DNA from: Lentilactobacillus laojiaonis
Lineage (GTDB): Bacteria > Bacillota > Bacilli > Lactobacillales > Lactobacillaceae
Direction: 5' to 3'
DNA: 64,000 nucleotides
NCBI RefSeq assembly: GCF_020616595.1
Contig: NZ_CP085278.1
Coordinates: 62,001 to 126,000 of the forward strand
Positions 16,986-25,646 of the stretch are shown here, one piece after another; the stretch's first letter is position 1; each line of letters begins with the position of its first letter. The notes beneath the pieces were generated by a model. It did not search any database and was not told the origin of the DNA. It worked only from the letters and a program-made list of their open reading frames with translations. The translations under genes were made by a program, and so were the position numbers.

Positions 16986-19394
16986 ATGACTGTAGATTAT
17001 GATTCTAAAGAATATTTAGATCTTATGGAAAAATACTGGAATGCAGTTAACTACGTTTCAGTTGGTCAATTATTCTTACGTGATAACCCATTGTTAAAAA
17101 CACCTCTTACACCGGAAGATGTAAAGGTTAAACCTATCGGACACTGGGGAACTATTGCTTCACAAACTTTCATTTACACACACTTAAACCGTGTTATCAA
17201 CAAATACGATTTAAACATGTTCTATATTGAAGGTTCTGGTCACGGTGGACAAGTTATGGTATCTAACTCATACCTTGACGGTTCATACACTGAACTTTAC
17301 CCTAACATCACCCAAGATGAAGAAGGTATGAAGAAATTATTCAAACAATTCTCATTCCCAGGTGGAATTGCTTCTCATGCTGCTCCTGAAACTCCAGGTT
17401 CAATTCACGAAGGTGGAGAACTTGGTTACTCATTATCACACGGTGTTGGTGCTATCTTTGATAACCCAGATGTAATCGCCGCTGTTGAAATTGGTGATGG
17501 TGAAGCTGAAACTGGTCCTTTAGCTGCATCATGGTTCTCAGACAAATTCATCAACCCTGTTAAAGATGGTGCTGTATTGCCTATCATTAACATGAACGGT
17601 TTCAAAATTTCTAACCCAACAATTCTTTCACGTATGAGTGATGAAGAATTAACTAACTACTTCACTGGTATGGGTTGGAAACCTTACTTTGTTGAAACTG
17701 GTAACGATCCTAAAGACTGGGCTATCGACAAACATGCAGAAATGCACGAAAAGATGGCAAAAGTTATGGATACTGTTATCGAAGAAATCAAAGCTATTCA
17801 AAAGAATGCTCGTGAAAACCAAACTGCAGACAATGCAACTCTTCCAGTATGGCCAATGATTATTCTTCGCTCACCTAAAGGTTGGACTGGTCCAATGAAA
17901 GATGACGAAGGTATGCCTATTGAAGGTTCATTCCGTGCTCACCAAGTTCCATTAAACGTTTCTGCTGTTGATATGCAAGACGCTCAACAATTAGTTGATT
18001 GGTTGAAATCATACAAACCAGAAGATACCTTTAATGAAGACGGTTCATTAAAACAAGAATTGGCTGACCTTACTCCTAAGGGTGACCAACGTATGGCAAT
18101 GAACCCAATTACTAATGGTGGTATTAACCCAGAACCATTGAAATTACCTGATTACAAAGACTTTGCTGTAGAAATTACTACTCCAGGTGCTGAAGAAAAA
18201 TCAGATATGATCGTTTGGTCTGACTGGTTAGCTGCTGTTACTAAGATGAACCCATCAAGCTTCCGTTCATTCGGTCCTGATGAAACTAAATCAAACCGTC
18301 TTTACGGCTTACTTGAAGAAACTCCTCGTCAATGGATGGAAGAAATTGAAACTCCATACGATGAAGACATGGCTCACTCAGGTAACTTAATTGATTCACA
18401 ACTTTCAGAACACCAAGCAGAAGGTTGGTTAGAAGGTTATGTATTAACTGGTCGTCACGGTTTCTTTGCTACTTATGAATCATTTGGTCGTGTGGTTGAC
18501 TCAATGTTAACTCAACACATGAAATGGTTACGTAAAGCATCAGAACAATCATGGCGTCATGACTATCCATCATTGAACTTTGTTGATACTTCAACTGTAT
18601 TCCAACAAGATCACAATGGATACACTCACCAAGATCCAGGTATGCTTACTCACTTAGCTGAAAAGAAAGCTACTCTTATTCGTGAATACTTACCAGCTGA
18701 TGCTAATACTTTATTAGCTGTTGGTAACACTGCATTCCAATTACGTCAAACTATTAACTTAATCATCACTTCAAAACACCCACGTCCACAATGGTACTCA
18801 ATTGAAGAAGCTACATCATTAGTAAATAATGGTCTTGGCTACATCGACTGGGCATCAACTGACCAAGGTGCAGAACCTGATGTTGTTATTGCTGCTGCTG
18901 GTAGTGAACCTAACTTAGAAGCTCTTGCTGCTATCTCAATCTTGAACAAGAACTTCCCAGAAATGAAGATTCGCTTTATCAACGTTGTAGATATCTTAAG
19001 ATTACGTCGTCCAGATATTGACCCTCGTGGTTTAACTGACGAAGAATTTGACAGATTATTTACTACTGACAAACCAGTTGTATTCTTATTCCACGGCTTC
19101 GAAGACATGATCAAATCAATCTTCTTTGACCGTCACAACAAGAACGTTCACGTACACGGTTACCGTGAAAATGGTGATATCACTACTCCATTTGACATGC
19201 GTGTACTTAACGAAATGGATCGTTTCCATGTTGCTGCTGATGTTGTTAACAACATCCCAGAATATGCTGTTAAAGGTATGAGCTTTACTCACGAAATGAT
19301 GGACATGATTGAAAAACACAATGCCTACACTCGTGAAGTTGGTACTGATTTACCAGAAGTTATGAACTGGAAATGGACTCCACTAAACAAATAA
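16986..19394 (+). CDS. xfp: Xylulose-5-phosphate/fructose-6-phosphate phosphoketolase
   Basis: Thiamine-diphosphate enzyme that splits xylulose 5-phosphate into acetyl phosphate and glyceraldehyde 3-phosphate, the defining reaction of heterofermentation. The 802 residues match the family. Visible blocks are the substrate loop GSGHGGQ, the ThDP-binding motif [14 protein letters not shown] near residue 172, and [12 protein letters not shown] near 545. AAGGAGTG precedes the ATG. Codon choice is biased to AAC, TTC and CAC compared with neighbouring genes, as expected for a very highly expressed protein. Acetyl phosphate passes to ackA at 29.5 kb or, via acetyl-CoA, to adhE. Confidence 0.98.
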   Translation: MTVDYDSKEYLDLMEKYWNAVNYVSVGQLFLRDNPLLKTPLTPEDVKVKPIGHWGTIASQTFIYTHLNRVINKYDLNMFYIEGSGHGGQVMVSNSYLDGSYTELYPNITQDEEGMKKLFKQFSFPGGIASHAAPETPGSIHEGGELGYSLSHGVGAIFDNPDVIAAVEIGDGEAETGPLAASWFSDKFINPVKDGAVLPIINMNGFKISNPTILSRMSDEELTNYFTGMGWKPYFVETGNDPKDWAIDKHAEMHEKMAKVMDTVIEEIKAIQKNARENQTADNATLPVWPMIILRSPKGWTGPMKDDEGMPIEGSFRAHQVPLNVSAVDMQDAQQLVDWLKSYKPEDTFNEDGSLKQELADLTPKGDQRMAMNPITNGGINPEPLKLPDYKDFAVEITTPGAEEKSDMIVWSDWLAAVTKMNPSSFRSFGPDETKSNRLYGLLEETPRQWMEEIETPYDEDMAHSGNLIDSQLSEHQAEGWLEGYVLTGRHGFFATYESFGRVVDSMLTQHMKWLRKASEQSWRHDYPSLNFVDTSTVFQQDHNGYTHQDPGMLTHLAEKKATLIREYLPADANTLLAVGNTAFQLRQTINLIITSKHPRPQWYSIEEATSLVNNGLGYIDWASTDQGAEPDVVIAAAGSEPNLEALAAISILNKNFPEMKIRFINVVDILRLRRPDIDPRGLTDEEFDRLFTTDKPVVFLFHGFEDMIKSIFFDRHNKNVHVHGYRENGDITTPFDMRVLNEMDRFHVAADVVNNIPEYAVKGMSFTHEMMDMIEKHNAYTREVGTDLPEVMNWKWTPLNK

Positions 19395-19412
19395 TTTAAT
19401 TTAAATTATTTA

Positions 19413-19444
19413 AAAAAAGACGACTATTAGTCGTCTTTTTTTTT
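19413..19444. terminator. Bidirectional terminator between xfp and the pseudouridine synthase
   Basis: AAAAAGACGACTA pairs with TAGTCGTCTTTTT; it serves both convergent genes. Confidence 0.88.
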
Positions 19445-19452
19445 ACAGATTT

Positions 19453-20349
19453 TTATTTATGATCAAGTGATAGATCAAATTCGTTAGGAATAGGGGCTGT
19501 AATAGTACGAGTTTGCATGGTTAACGGATGAATTAATTCTAGTTGCCAAGAATGAAGTAACATTTTCGAAAATTGGTCATTACTATAAAGTGGATCACCA
19601 ACTAGGGGATGACCAATAGCTTGAAAATGGACCCTAATTTGGTGAGTGCGCCCAGTTTCTAGTTCGATTTTAACTAATGATAAATCAGCGTGTTGCTTAA
19701 TTACTTGATAGTGGGTAATGGCTGGCACCGCATGATCCCCATTGATTTTACGTTTACGTTGGTCATCTAAATCCCGACCAATCGGTAAATCAATCGTACC
19801 CCTTGCCGGATTAACTGCTCCATGAACCCAAGCTAGATAGGTCCGTTTAATCTTTTTTTGAAAGATTAATTGATTTAACATAGGGACCACCACTGGATTT
19901 TTACCAAAGATAATGGCCCCGCTAGTTTGCTGATCTAAACGATGGACCATATACGGTAATTCATTTTGATTAGCTAAATATCCGGCCGTGTAGTTAAAAG
20001 TAGATTGATTTTCGTTGGGTTGGTTAGGGTGAGTTTTATCACCACGGTTTTTATTCACAACAATTAAATCTGGATCTTCATATAACACTTGAACGGGTTG
20101 ATCAATAGGTTGGATGTGCGTATAAGGCAGTTTAAAATCATTAGCGTTAAACGTTAAATCTAGCGTGTGGTGATCAGCTAATGAAAAATTCATCGGTAAG
20201 TATTTTTGATCGACTAATACGCGATGATCTTTTCTTAAATTGGATACTAAGTGTTTGGGAATTAGTAGATAATCGGTTAAATATTCCCGCAAACTTTGAG
20301 TTTTCCGAGAATGGTTAATTGGTAATTGATAAGTCCATTGATTTTGCAT
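19453..20349 (-). CDS. RluA/RluD family pseudouridine synthase
   Basis: A 298-residue RNA-modifying enzyme that isomerises uridine in rRNA or tRNA. It carries the family signature HRLDQQTSG with the catalytic aspartate (about residue 138). Also visible are the block VVNKNRGDKTHPN near residue 96 and GRTHQIRVHFQAIGHPLVGDPLY in the second half. An S4-like N-terminal region (about 15-65) is weakly visible. AGGAG precedes the ATG at 20349. It may be transcribed with the Usp gene upstream, but a terminator lies between them. Which RNA site it modifies cannot be told. Confidence 0.92.
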   Translation of the reverse strand: MQNQWTYQLPINHSRKTQSLREYLTDYLLIPKHLVSNLRKDHRVLVDQKYLPMNFSLADHHTLDLTFNANDFKLPYTHIQPIDQPVQVLYEDPDLIVVNKNRGDKTHPNQPNENQSTFNYTAGYLANQNELPYMVHRLDQQTSGAIIFGKNPVVVPMLNQLIFQKKIKRTYLAWVHGAVNPARGTIDLPIGRDLDDQRKRKINGDHAVPAITHYQVIKQHADLSLVKIELETGRTHQIRVHFQAIGHPLVGDPLYSNDQFSKMLLHSWQLELIHPLTMQTRTITAPIPNEFDLSLDHK

Positions 20350-20373
20350 AAAAACTCCTGTAATTTTTGAAAT

Positions 20374-20406
20374 TAAAAAACAGGTTGAATTAATCAGCCT
20401 GTTTGT
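20374..20406 (-). terminator. Intrinsic terminator of the Usp gene
   Basis: AAACAGG and TGA pair with TCA and CCTGTTT, enclosing the stop codon; T residues follow on the minus strand. Confidence 0.75.
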
Positions 20407-20851
20407 CGGGACGTACAGTTAAAACATCACAGATTGCGTTTCTAGTAACAAAACTAGTTACTGAACCAACCACAAATCTTTCAATAGCACTTAAACCGGT
20501 ACTACCTAAGACAATTAGTTGGGTTTGATGATCTTGAGGAAATTCATTGGCGATAATAGGTTTAGGATTACCGAAACGAATGTGAATATTTACTTCTTTG
20601 ACACCCGCTTCTTGAGCTCGTTTTTGCATGGCTTCAAGTTGCTTTTCAGTGTCTTCGGTGAGTTTATAAATCACATCCCCGTTTAAAGAACTTCCGTATG
20701 ATTGATTAAATTGAGTTACTTCTAAAACGTTAAGTATATCTAAGGTAGTGTCATTGGCAATGGCTAATTCGATACCACGATCTAAAACTTTACTGGAAAT
20801 TGATGAACCATCTACTGGAACTAAAATGTTTTGATAACTTTGTTTTTCCAT
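20390..20851 (-). CDS. Universal stress protein, UspA family
   Basis: A 153-residue cytosolic Usp-fold protein. It shows the N-terminal strand ILVPVDGSSISSKVLDRGIELA with the ATP-contacting aspartate. The C-terminal ATP-binding signature G-x2-G-x9-G(S/T) is seen as GSTGLSAIERFVVGSVTSFV. This is the ATP-binding subclass. The longer reading from 20869 is rejected because GAGGTGG lies just before the ATG at 20851. A cre-like site (20934-20947) and a divergent membrane-protein operon lie upstream. The precise stress role is unknown. Confidence 0.92.
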   Translation of the reverse strand: MEKQSYQNILVPVDGSSISSKVLDRGIELAIANDTTLDILNVLEVTQFNQSYGSSLNGDVIYKLTEDTEKQLEAMQKRAQEAGVKEVNIHIRFGNPKPIIANEFPQDHQTQLIVLGSTGLSAIERFVVGSVTSFVTRNAICDVLTVRPDKQAD

Positions 20852-20933
20852 TTTATCCACCTCAATCAATAATATCTTATACTCTTACTATACCATTATA
20901 AAATCAAAATAACATAGGATAAAGGTAAAAAAA

Positions 20934-20947
20934 TGTAATCGTTTTCT
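20934..20947. promoter_or_regulatory. Probable cre (CcpA) site
   Basis: TGTAATCGTTTTCT matches TGNAANCGNTTNCA at nine of ten fixed positions. It lies 83 bp upstream of the usp start and 108 bp upstream of the divergent operon at 21055, so either may be controlled by carbon catabolite repression. Confidence 0.4.
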
Positions 20948-21054
20948 TAATATCGATAATAAATTTAGTAGATCGACTTTTATAGTTACTAAAAATAGGA
21001 TAGAATTGATTTAAATTAGGCGAATTTCAATCGCTTTATAAGTTGGAGGATATT

Positions 21055-21474
21055 ATGCAAGCACAAAGAAAACATGTAATAACAATGGCGATTGTTTCGT
21101 TAGTTATATTTTTAATTGTAAATGGTTTGATGATTTTAAAACCAATGAAATTAGCGGAGCCAGTATATAGTTCGGAATTTTGGCAAGTCACTTTTACTGC
21201 CCTAATTTTATACGTGGTGGCAATCATTTTAGCCGCATTCCACTTAAAAGTGAGTTATTATTTATTAGCAGTCATAATTGCAGTTTATACGATTGGCCTA
21301 GTGGGAGTAGTGATTACCCTATTTACCACTAGCCATGCTAACTTACTTTTAAAATTGGTAGTAGCAATAATTGCTTTAATCGGAATCGTGGTTAATGTTG
21401 ATTGGTATCTTTTAGCATTTAAGCTAAGAGGGATGTACATCCAAGAGATGATTAACCAGCGGACGCACCATTAA
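21055..21474 (+). CDS. Hypothetical membrane protein, four segments
   Basis: A 139-residue protein with four predicted transmembrane segments (about residues 9-29, 43-65, 70-92 and 101-121) and short loops; both ends are polar. I do not recognise a family. An in-frame TTG at 21043 is part of the ribosome binding site region; GGAGGA sits just before the ATG at 21055. The next gene starts 15 bp after the stop with its own AAGGGG site, so the two form an operon. Confidence 0.65.
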   Translation: MQAQRKHVITMAIVSLVIFLIVNGLMILKPMKLAEPVYSSEFWQVTFTALILYVVAIILAAFHLKVSYYLLAVIIAVYTIGLVGVVITLFTTSHANLLLKLVVAIIALIGIVVNVDWYLLAFKLRGMYIQEMINQRTHH

Positions 21475-21489
21475 AAAGGGGAAAATAAA

Positions 21490-21975
21490 ATGAAACAAAA
21501 AATTGCTGATTTTATTGATTTATTAAATAATGACAATCTTAAAGTACTTTCAAACACTACTGATATGGAAGCCATGGTTGAAAGTCCGGCTACTTTAATG
21601 CAACCTTTATATGAATTTGTTAAGGAACAAATTAAAAAGGACCAATTAGGGGTGGGAGAATTAGTTATTGCTGACAGTGATACGGTGATTAGAGTAGAAA
21701 CTAACGTAATTAACTTACCTTTACAAGAAGTTGGTCGTATTTCTAAAATGATTTCTGATGAAGAAGTCATGGGAGTTAACGTATACTTATTAGTAATCTC
21801 ACCTAAAGTAAATGTTTCAGGTTTACGAATTGATGAAATTGCCAATGCTGAAGAATTTTCATCAAAATTGGATGACTATTTGGATGAAATGAATGCCTGG
21901 GTCGACGATAAAATTTTGGCGATTACGACTAACCTAAGTGACGGAGAAGTTACTGAAGGCGAAGAAGATTTGTAA
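21490..21975 (+). CDS. Hypothetical acidic cytosolic protein
   Basis: A 161-residue soluble, strongly acidic protein (tail ...DGEVTEGEEDL) with alternating helix and strand character. There is no signal peptide, membrane segment or known motif, and I do not recognise the family. It is the second gene of a two-gene unit with the four-segment membrane protein, which suggests a soluble partner of that protein. Its stop codon TAA forms part of the -35 element of the structured RNA that follows, a tight packing that makes this gene the fixed left neighbour of the RNA. Confidence 0.65.
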   Translation: MKQKIADFIDLLNNDNLKVLSNTTDMEAMVESPATLMQPLYEFVKEQIKKDQLGVGELVIADSDTVIRVETNVINLPLQEVGRISKMISDEEVMGVNVYLLVISPKVNVSGLRIDEIANAEEFSSKLDDYLDEMNAWVDDKILAITTNLSDGEVTEGEEDL

Positions 21976-21998
21976 TTACTTGCTAAAAATAGTATAAT
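21970..21998 (+). promoter_or_regulatory. Promoter of the structured RNA
   Basis: TTGTAA (21970-21975) and a perfect TATAAT (21993-21998) with a 17-bp spacer, placing the transcript start near 22005. There is no ORF of any size with a ribosome binding site downstream. Confidence 0.65.
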
Positions 21999-22004
21999 TA
22001 AGTT

Positions 22005-22197
22005 ATGCGATGAGTCGAGAAATCACGCAACTTAGGTTGTCCACGTGAGTGGCTAGGTGAATTTTTGAGCGGGGACACGTTTTCTACCGTATTGTAGGTG
22101 TCTGATTTCAATGAATTGTGGAATTCACGAAATCTATTCATTAATTTGAGTACCCGTAAAAAAGGACTAACTGATTAATTCAGTTAGTCCTTTTTTT
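22005..22197 (+). ncRNA. Candidate structured small RNA, about 190 nt, class not assigned
   Basis: Between its own promoter and a strong terminator lies sequence that folds locally. Helix 1 has GCG (22007-22009) with CGC (22026-22028), extendable by AAGTT/AACTT. Helix 2 has TGTCC with GGACA. Helix 3 has GACAC (22074-22078) with GTGTC (22098-22102) and an inner CTAC/GTAG. Helix 4 has GATTTC (22104-22109) with GAAATC (22129-22134) and an inner GAATT/AATTC around GTGG. The terminator makes a fifth hairpin. It does not show the SRP, tmRNA or RNase P signature blocks, and the ends do not pair as in 6S RNA. Confidence 0.6.
22158..22197. terminator. Bidirectional terminator (structured RNA / oxidoreductase)
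   Basis: GGACTAACTG pairs with CAGTTAGTCC around a seven-base loop, flanked by A and T tracts usable from both sides. Confidence 0.9.
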
Positions 22198-22208
22198 ATA
22201 CCATATTT

Positions 22209-23183
22209 TTAATATTGTAAAGTCATTACTAATTTACCATCAGTATGGCCAGTTTGACTATGGTTTTGAAGTTTTTTGGCATTATCTAGAGTAAATGGTA
22301 AGTCGTCGGCAATTCTGACATGTAATTTATCAGCACTAATTAATTGTGCTAATTTGATAATAGTGTCATGATCTGGACGATTAACAATTTTATGGAAAGT
22401 AATATTATATAATTTACTTAGCGAAACGGCTTGATCGGTTTGTTCTACGATTGAAACAATCGTTCCACCGGACTTAACAGCTTTAAAAGCATCGACTTGG
22501 TTTTGACCACCAAGAGTATCGAAGACTAAATCGACATTTTGAACTTTATCCACTAAATTATCATTTTTGTAGTCAACCACCTCATCAGCACCAATACTTT
22601 TTACATAGTCAATGTTACTAGTTCCAGTAGTCGTAATAACTTTGGCGCCGGCGTTTTTAGCGAGTTGAATAGCTAAAGAACCTACCCCACCAGAACCTGC
22701 TAAAATTAAGACGGTTTGGCCTTTGAGTAATTTACCATAAGTGAAAAGTGCTTCATAAGCAGTAGTTCCGGTCATGGCAATACCAGAAGCCTCGGCAAAA
22801 GAAATTTGGTTACCAAATTTAGCAGCATATTTAGCATCCATAGCATAATATTGAGCATAAGTTCCCATTTCACTAGGCACACCGTAACCTAGAACTTGGT
22901 CATTGGGTTTAAAATCTTTAACATTTTTACCCACTTGGACAATGACCCCGGCCATTTCTTGACCTAAAATAATTGGAAAATTAAAATCATAACGTTTTTG
23001 ACGTAAACCTTCACGAGTTTTCCAATCAATGGGGTTAATTCCAGTACTGCGAACTTTAATTAAAATTTGATCATCGTTAATAGTTGGAACATCAACCTTC
23101 ATCATTTGTAATTGGTTAGCATCACCAAATGCATTAATTCCAATAGCATCCATTTTATCTCTAATCTCATAATTTTCTAGCAT
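22209..23183 (-). CDS. NADP-dependent oxidoreductase, quinone-reductase-like MDR family
   Basis: A 324-residue enzyme of the medium-chain dehydrogenase/reductase superfamily, quinone oxidoreductase branch. An N-terminal GroES-like domain (about 20-130, with GINPIDWKTREGL and ILGQEMAGVIVQVG) is followed by a Rossmann domain with the motif AGSGGVGSLAIQLAK (about residue 163). The zinc ligands of true alcohol dehydrogenases are absent, so it is a zinc-free reductase of quinones or enones. The ATG at 23183 follows AGAGGTGA; the longer reading from 23198 is rejected. Single gene; it shares its terminator with the small RNA. Confidence 0.9.
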   Translation of the reverse strand: MLENYEIRDKMDAIGINAFGDANQLQMMKVDVPTINDDQILIKVRSTGINPIDWKTREGLRQKRYDFNFPIILGQEMAGVIVQVGKNVKDFKPNDQVLGYGVPSEMGTYAQYYAMDAKYAAKFGNQISFAEASGIAMTGTTAYEALFTYGKLLKGQTVLILAGSGGVGSLAIQLAKNAGAKVITTTGTSNIDYVKSIGADEVVDYKNDNLVDKVQNVDLVFDTLGGQNQVDAFKAVKSGGTIVSIVEQTDQAVSLSKLYNITFHKIVNRPDHDTIIKLAQLISADKLHVRIADDLPFTLDNAKKLQNHSQTGHTDGKLVMTLQY

Positions 23184-23279
23184 ATTATCACCTCTCAAGG
23201 CTATTATAATATGTAATTAAAAAAAATGGATTTATATGCCTAATAAGTTTAAGATATGTATCAAAAGGAGCGTGAAATT

Positions 23280-23627
23280 ATGGAAATGACAATTACATTA
23301 GCTGCATACGACAAATTAAAACCATATTTAGATGGTAAAAATAAAATGTTATTGAGTCAAGATGATGGGGTAGGTCCATTTTCGAAAGCCGGTTATTGCT
23401 CATTAGAAGTTGCCTTTGATATTATTGCTGTAAAACCAATGGCAGACACGCCAGACTACCAAGCAGTTTTAAAGACTAATTATGGTGATTGGTATTATAA
23501 AGATTACACTAAATCCCAATTAGACGATAATTTAAAGCTAGATTTAAAGAATAATAACTTAGTTTTAAGCGGAGCTAGTGGAATTCTAGACAATAATGTT
23601 CAATTAAAAGATATGACTAATGTTTAA
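23280..23627 (+). CDS. HesB/IscA-like iron-sulphur cluster biosynthesis family protein
   Basis: A 115-residue cytosolic protein resembling the divergent HesB-like (FeS_biosyn) proteins common in lactobacilli. It has an N-terminal ITLAAYDKLKPYL helix, the core DDGVGPFSKAGYCSLEVAFDII, and a C-terminal LVLSGASGILDNN. The three conserved cysteines of functional A-type carriers are not present; only one Cys (in GYCSLE) is seen, so classical cluster transfer is unlikely. AAGGAG precedes the ATG at 23280; the longer reading from 23256 is rejected. Single gene with a shared terminator. Confidence 0.72.
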   Translation: MEMTITLAAYDKLKPYLDGKNKMLLSQDDGVGPFSKAGYCSLEVAFDIIAVKPMADTPDYQAVLKTNYGDWYYKDYTKSQLDDNLKLDLKNNNLVLSGASGILDNNVQLKDMTNV

Positions 23628-23633
23628 CCACAA

Positions 23634-23668
23634 AAAAACACCTTCTCATAACCGAGAAGGTGTTTTAA
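23634..23668. terminator. Bidirectional terminator (HesB-like / GH25 lysozyme)
   Basis: AACACCTTCTC pairs with GAGAAGGTGTT around a six-base loop, with A and T tracts on the two sides. Confidence 0.88.
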
Positions 23669-23691
23669 TTAATAAATTATATTAGTCGTTA

Positions 23692-24540
23692 TTAAGGTCT
23701 AACTAATAAGAAACCTTGGATAACACTTAAGACAGCTTGTGGAGCACTAACAGGTGATTGGTTGTCTTTGTTATCTTTATCATCATTCTTATCTTTAGTA
23801 TCAGTTTGTTTATTTTCAGTTGCTTTTTGTTCTTGTTTATCAGCAGCTTTGTTGTTCTTTTCGGCATTTGCATACCATGATTTAACGGCGTTATTATCAA
23901 CGGCAGTATTTAAATCGACATCTCCATCGATACCATTAACAGTACCACTTTGAGAATATTGCCATAAATCAGTTTGTGCAGTTGGTTGTTCTGAAGAATA
24001 TTTAGCAACCCATGAACCATCAAATTTACTGTAATCCATGTTGTTGGCTTCGATAAAACTTTGGTATGAGTAATAAATAATTGGTTTATCAGTTAATTTA
24101 CGCATTTGTTTTAACCAAGCATTAACATATTCTTGTTCGTTACCAGTTTCAGTTGCACGAGCTTCGTTATCTAAAACATAGAACTTAGTATCTTTACTTG
24201 AGTTGTTATAAAATTCGGTTGCTTCTTGAGTAGCATCATCAGTACTTGTAAATTCAGAATAAGCATATTCACCGAATGGTACGTTAGCAGCTTTAGCACC
24301 ACTAGCATTTTGATCTTTTTTAGTATCTAAGTAGTAACTTTCATCATTGGTACTACCTTGTTGAACACGGATAATTGCCATTTCTAAGTCATCAGCAGCC
24401 TTATCCCATTGGATATCCCCTTGCCATTGAGAAACGTCAGCAATTTTATCTTTACTTGCAAATGCAGTAGTTGAAATAGTTAAAGCAGTTACTAACCCCA
24501 TAAATAACCCAGTCAATTTTTTAATAGATTTAATATTCAT
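23692..24540 (-). CDS. Secreted GH25 family lysozyme (muramidase)
   Basis: The 282-residue product has a signal peptide (cleavage after AFA, residue 28) and a glycoside hydrolase 25 domain (about 32-220). Family marks are IADVSQWQG with the N-terminal catalytic-site aspartate, MAIIRVQQG, FYVLDNEA with the acidic D-x-E pair, and TDLWQYSQSG. The enzyme would cleave the MurNAc-GlcNAc bond of peptidoglycan. After the domain comes a low-complexity Lys/Asp/Asn/Gln tail (about 225-262) and a short hydrophobic C-terminus, with no recognised wall-binding repeat. GAGGAGG precedes the ATG at 24540. A promoter-like TTGTTT/TATACT pair and a LexA-like box lie upstream. Confidence 0.92.
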   Translation of the reverse strand: MNIKSIKKLTGLFMGLVTALTISTTAFASKDKIADVSQWQGDIQWDKAADDLEMAIIRVQQGSTNDESYYLDTKKDQNASGAKAANVPFGEYAYSEFTSTDDATQEATEFYNNSSKDTKFYVLDNEARATETGNEQEYVNAWLKQMRKLTDKPIIYYSYQSFIEANNMDYSKFDGSWVAKYSSEQPTAQTDLWQYSQSGTVNGIDGDVDLNTAVDNNAVKSWYANAEKNNKAADKQEQKATENKQTDTKDKNDDKDNKDNQSPVSAPQAVLSVIQGFLLVRP

Positions 24541-24646
24541 ATAAATTAAATTCCTCCTCGGAAATTCACAATAAAAACTTACAAGGGATAGTATACGAAA
24601 TAAATGATACTAAACAATATCAGGAATATTTCAAAATGATTAAACG

Positions 24647-24660
24647 GGAACAAGTGTTCC
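24647..24660. promoter_or_regulatory. LexA/DinR-like box upstream of the lysozyme gene
   Basis: GGAACAAGTGTTCC is a perfect dyad with GAAC-N4-GTTC and agrees with the SOS consensus CGAACRNRYGTTYC except for the first base. It lies 107 bp upstream of the GH25 start, upstream of its predicted -35. The site is clear; regulation is inferred. Confidence 0.35.
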
Positions 24661-24705
24661 GAAATAAACGCCGAAATTCCTTGTGGGGCTTACATTTAAT
24701 AAGCA

Positions 24706-24750
24706 ATAAAAAAGCACAAATTTTTTCAAAATAAATTGAAATTTGTGCTT
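24706..24750 (-). terminator. Terminator of the VTT-domain gene
   Basis: AAGCACAAATTT pairs with AAATTTGTGCTT around an AT-rich inner region; on the minus strand it ends in six T residues. It lies about 80 bp past the stop of the gene at 24831. Confidence 0.75.
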
Positions 24751-24830
24751 GATTTAGTATTTTTGCATTAAAATCGGTCGAAAAAACACTTGTATGTTAC
24801 AAAAACGGGAGCGTACTGTAATAAAAGCCC

Positions 24831-25469
24831 TTATTTTTGAGCTGATTTCTTGACAAGGGCTACCGATTTTCCAATTATTTGATATAAAAGACCGATAATT
24901 AGACTAATTAGGATCGAAGAAAGGACCATGTTGTGTTTAATGATTGGAATATGGACGGATATATAGCCTAATAACGCAAAGATTAAGATCCAAATTAAGG
25001 CTCCTTCAAAATTCTTTCTATTATATATAGTAGAATTCATCTTTTCATATCCGGCAATCATCGGAATAAAGTTCCCAATAATAGGAATTAGATTAGCGGT
25101 AAGTACAGCTTGGCTACTATTCTTATTAAAATAATCCATTAGCCGGTTGTTTTTAATTTTAGTTGGTAGTTTAGTCTTGTGATTGTGTTTTGATAGATGA
25201 TATTTAACGGTATTACCTAAATAGGCACCTAAAGTACCAACTATAATCACTAATAAAATGTTTAAATGGTAATTTCCTGATAGTGATCCACATAAAAAAA
25301 TTAACACATCACTGGGCAACCAAGATAAAAAGATGAAGGCACAGCCCAGAAAAATTACGATAAAAAATACCAAATAACTCCAAAGACCACCGGCGTCGAT
25401 GGCGGCTTTAATTCCGGAATCCAGAAGTTTGGAAAATGATTTAACTGTTTGTAAGATATTTGGATTCAT
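24831..25469 (-). CDS. VTT (DedA-like) domain membrane protein
   Basis: A 212-residue membrane protein of the DedA/SNARE-associated VTT family, with about five hydrophobic segments. The conserved re-entrant region reads FLSWLPSDVLIFLCGSL, and the second half contains LIPIIGNFIPMIAGYEKM, resembling the family's F-x-R-x-x-P-x-x-R-x-x-x-x-x-x-G stretch but without its arginines. DedA proteins are linked to lipid-carrier flipping and membrane potential. The ATG at 25469 is preceded by GAGG; the reading from the TTG at 25484 is less likely. Single gene. Confidence 0.82.
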   Translation of the reverse strand: MNPNILQTVKSFSKLLDSGIKAAIDAGGLWSYLVFFIVIFLGCAFIFLSWLPSDVLIFLCGSLSGNYHLNILLVIIVGTLGAYLGNTVKYHLSKHNHKTKLPTKIKNNRLMDYFNKNSSQAVLTANLIPIIGNFIPMIAGYEKMNSTIYNRKNFEGALIWILIFALLGYISVHIPIIKHNMVLSSILISLIIGLLYQIIGKSVALVKKSAQK

Positions 25470-25570
25470 AACAGACAACCTCAACTTTTAATTTATATCA
25501 TTATTTTAACACTCTCATTTATTATCTATATAATAGAAGAAAAAATATTTAGTAAAAATAGCTAACGGTA

Positions 25571-25600
25571 CAGACTTGCTTGTCTGGTTTGCGGTATAAT
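25571..25600 (+). promoter_or_regulatory. Promoter region of yfhO with inverted repeat
   Basis: A perfect -10 TATAAT (25595-25600) is preceded by the inverted repeat CAGAC-TTGCTT-GTCTG (25571-25586), which covers the place where a -35 element would lie. This looks like an operator, or an activator site for a promoter without a good -35. Confidence 0.35.
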
Positions 25601-25646
25601 GGTATTTAATGATTAATTCATAATACATAAGAAGGTGGACTTTAAC

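Noticed and set aside
22005-22197. 6S RNA, SRP RNA or a usp-linked RNA motif as identity of the structured RNA
   Set aside because: The 5' and 3' ends do not pair into one long interrupted rod, the SRP loop motif is missing, and it is not placed directly upstream of the usp gene.
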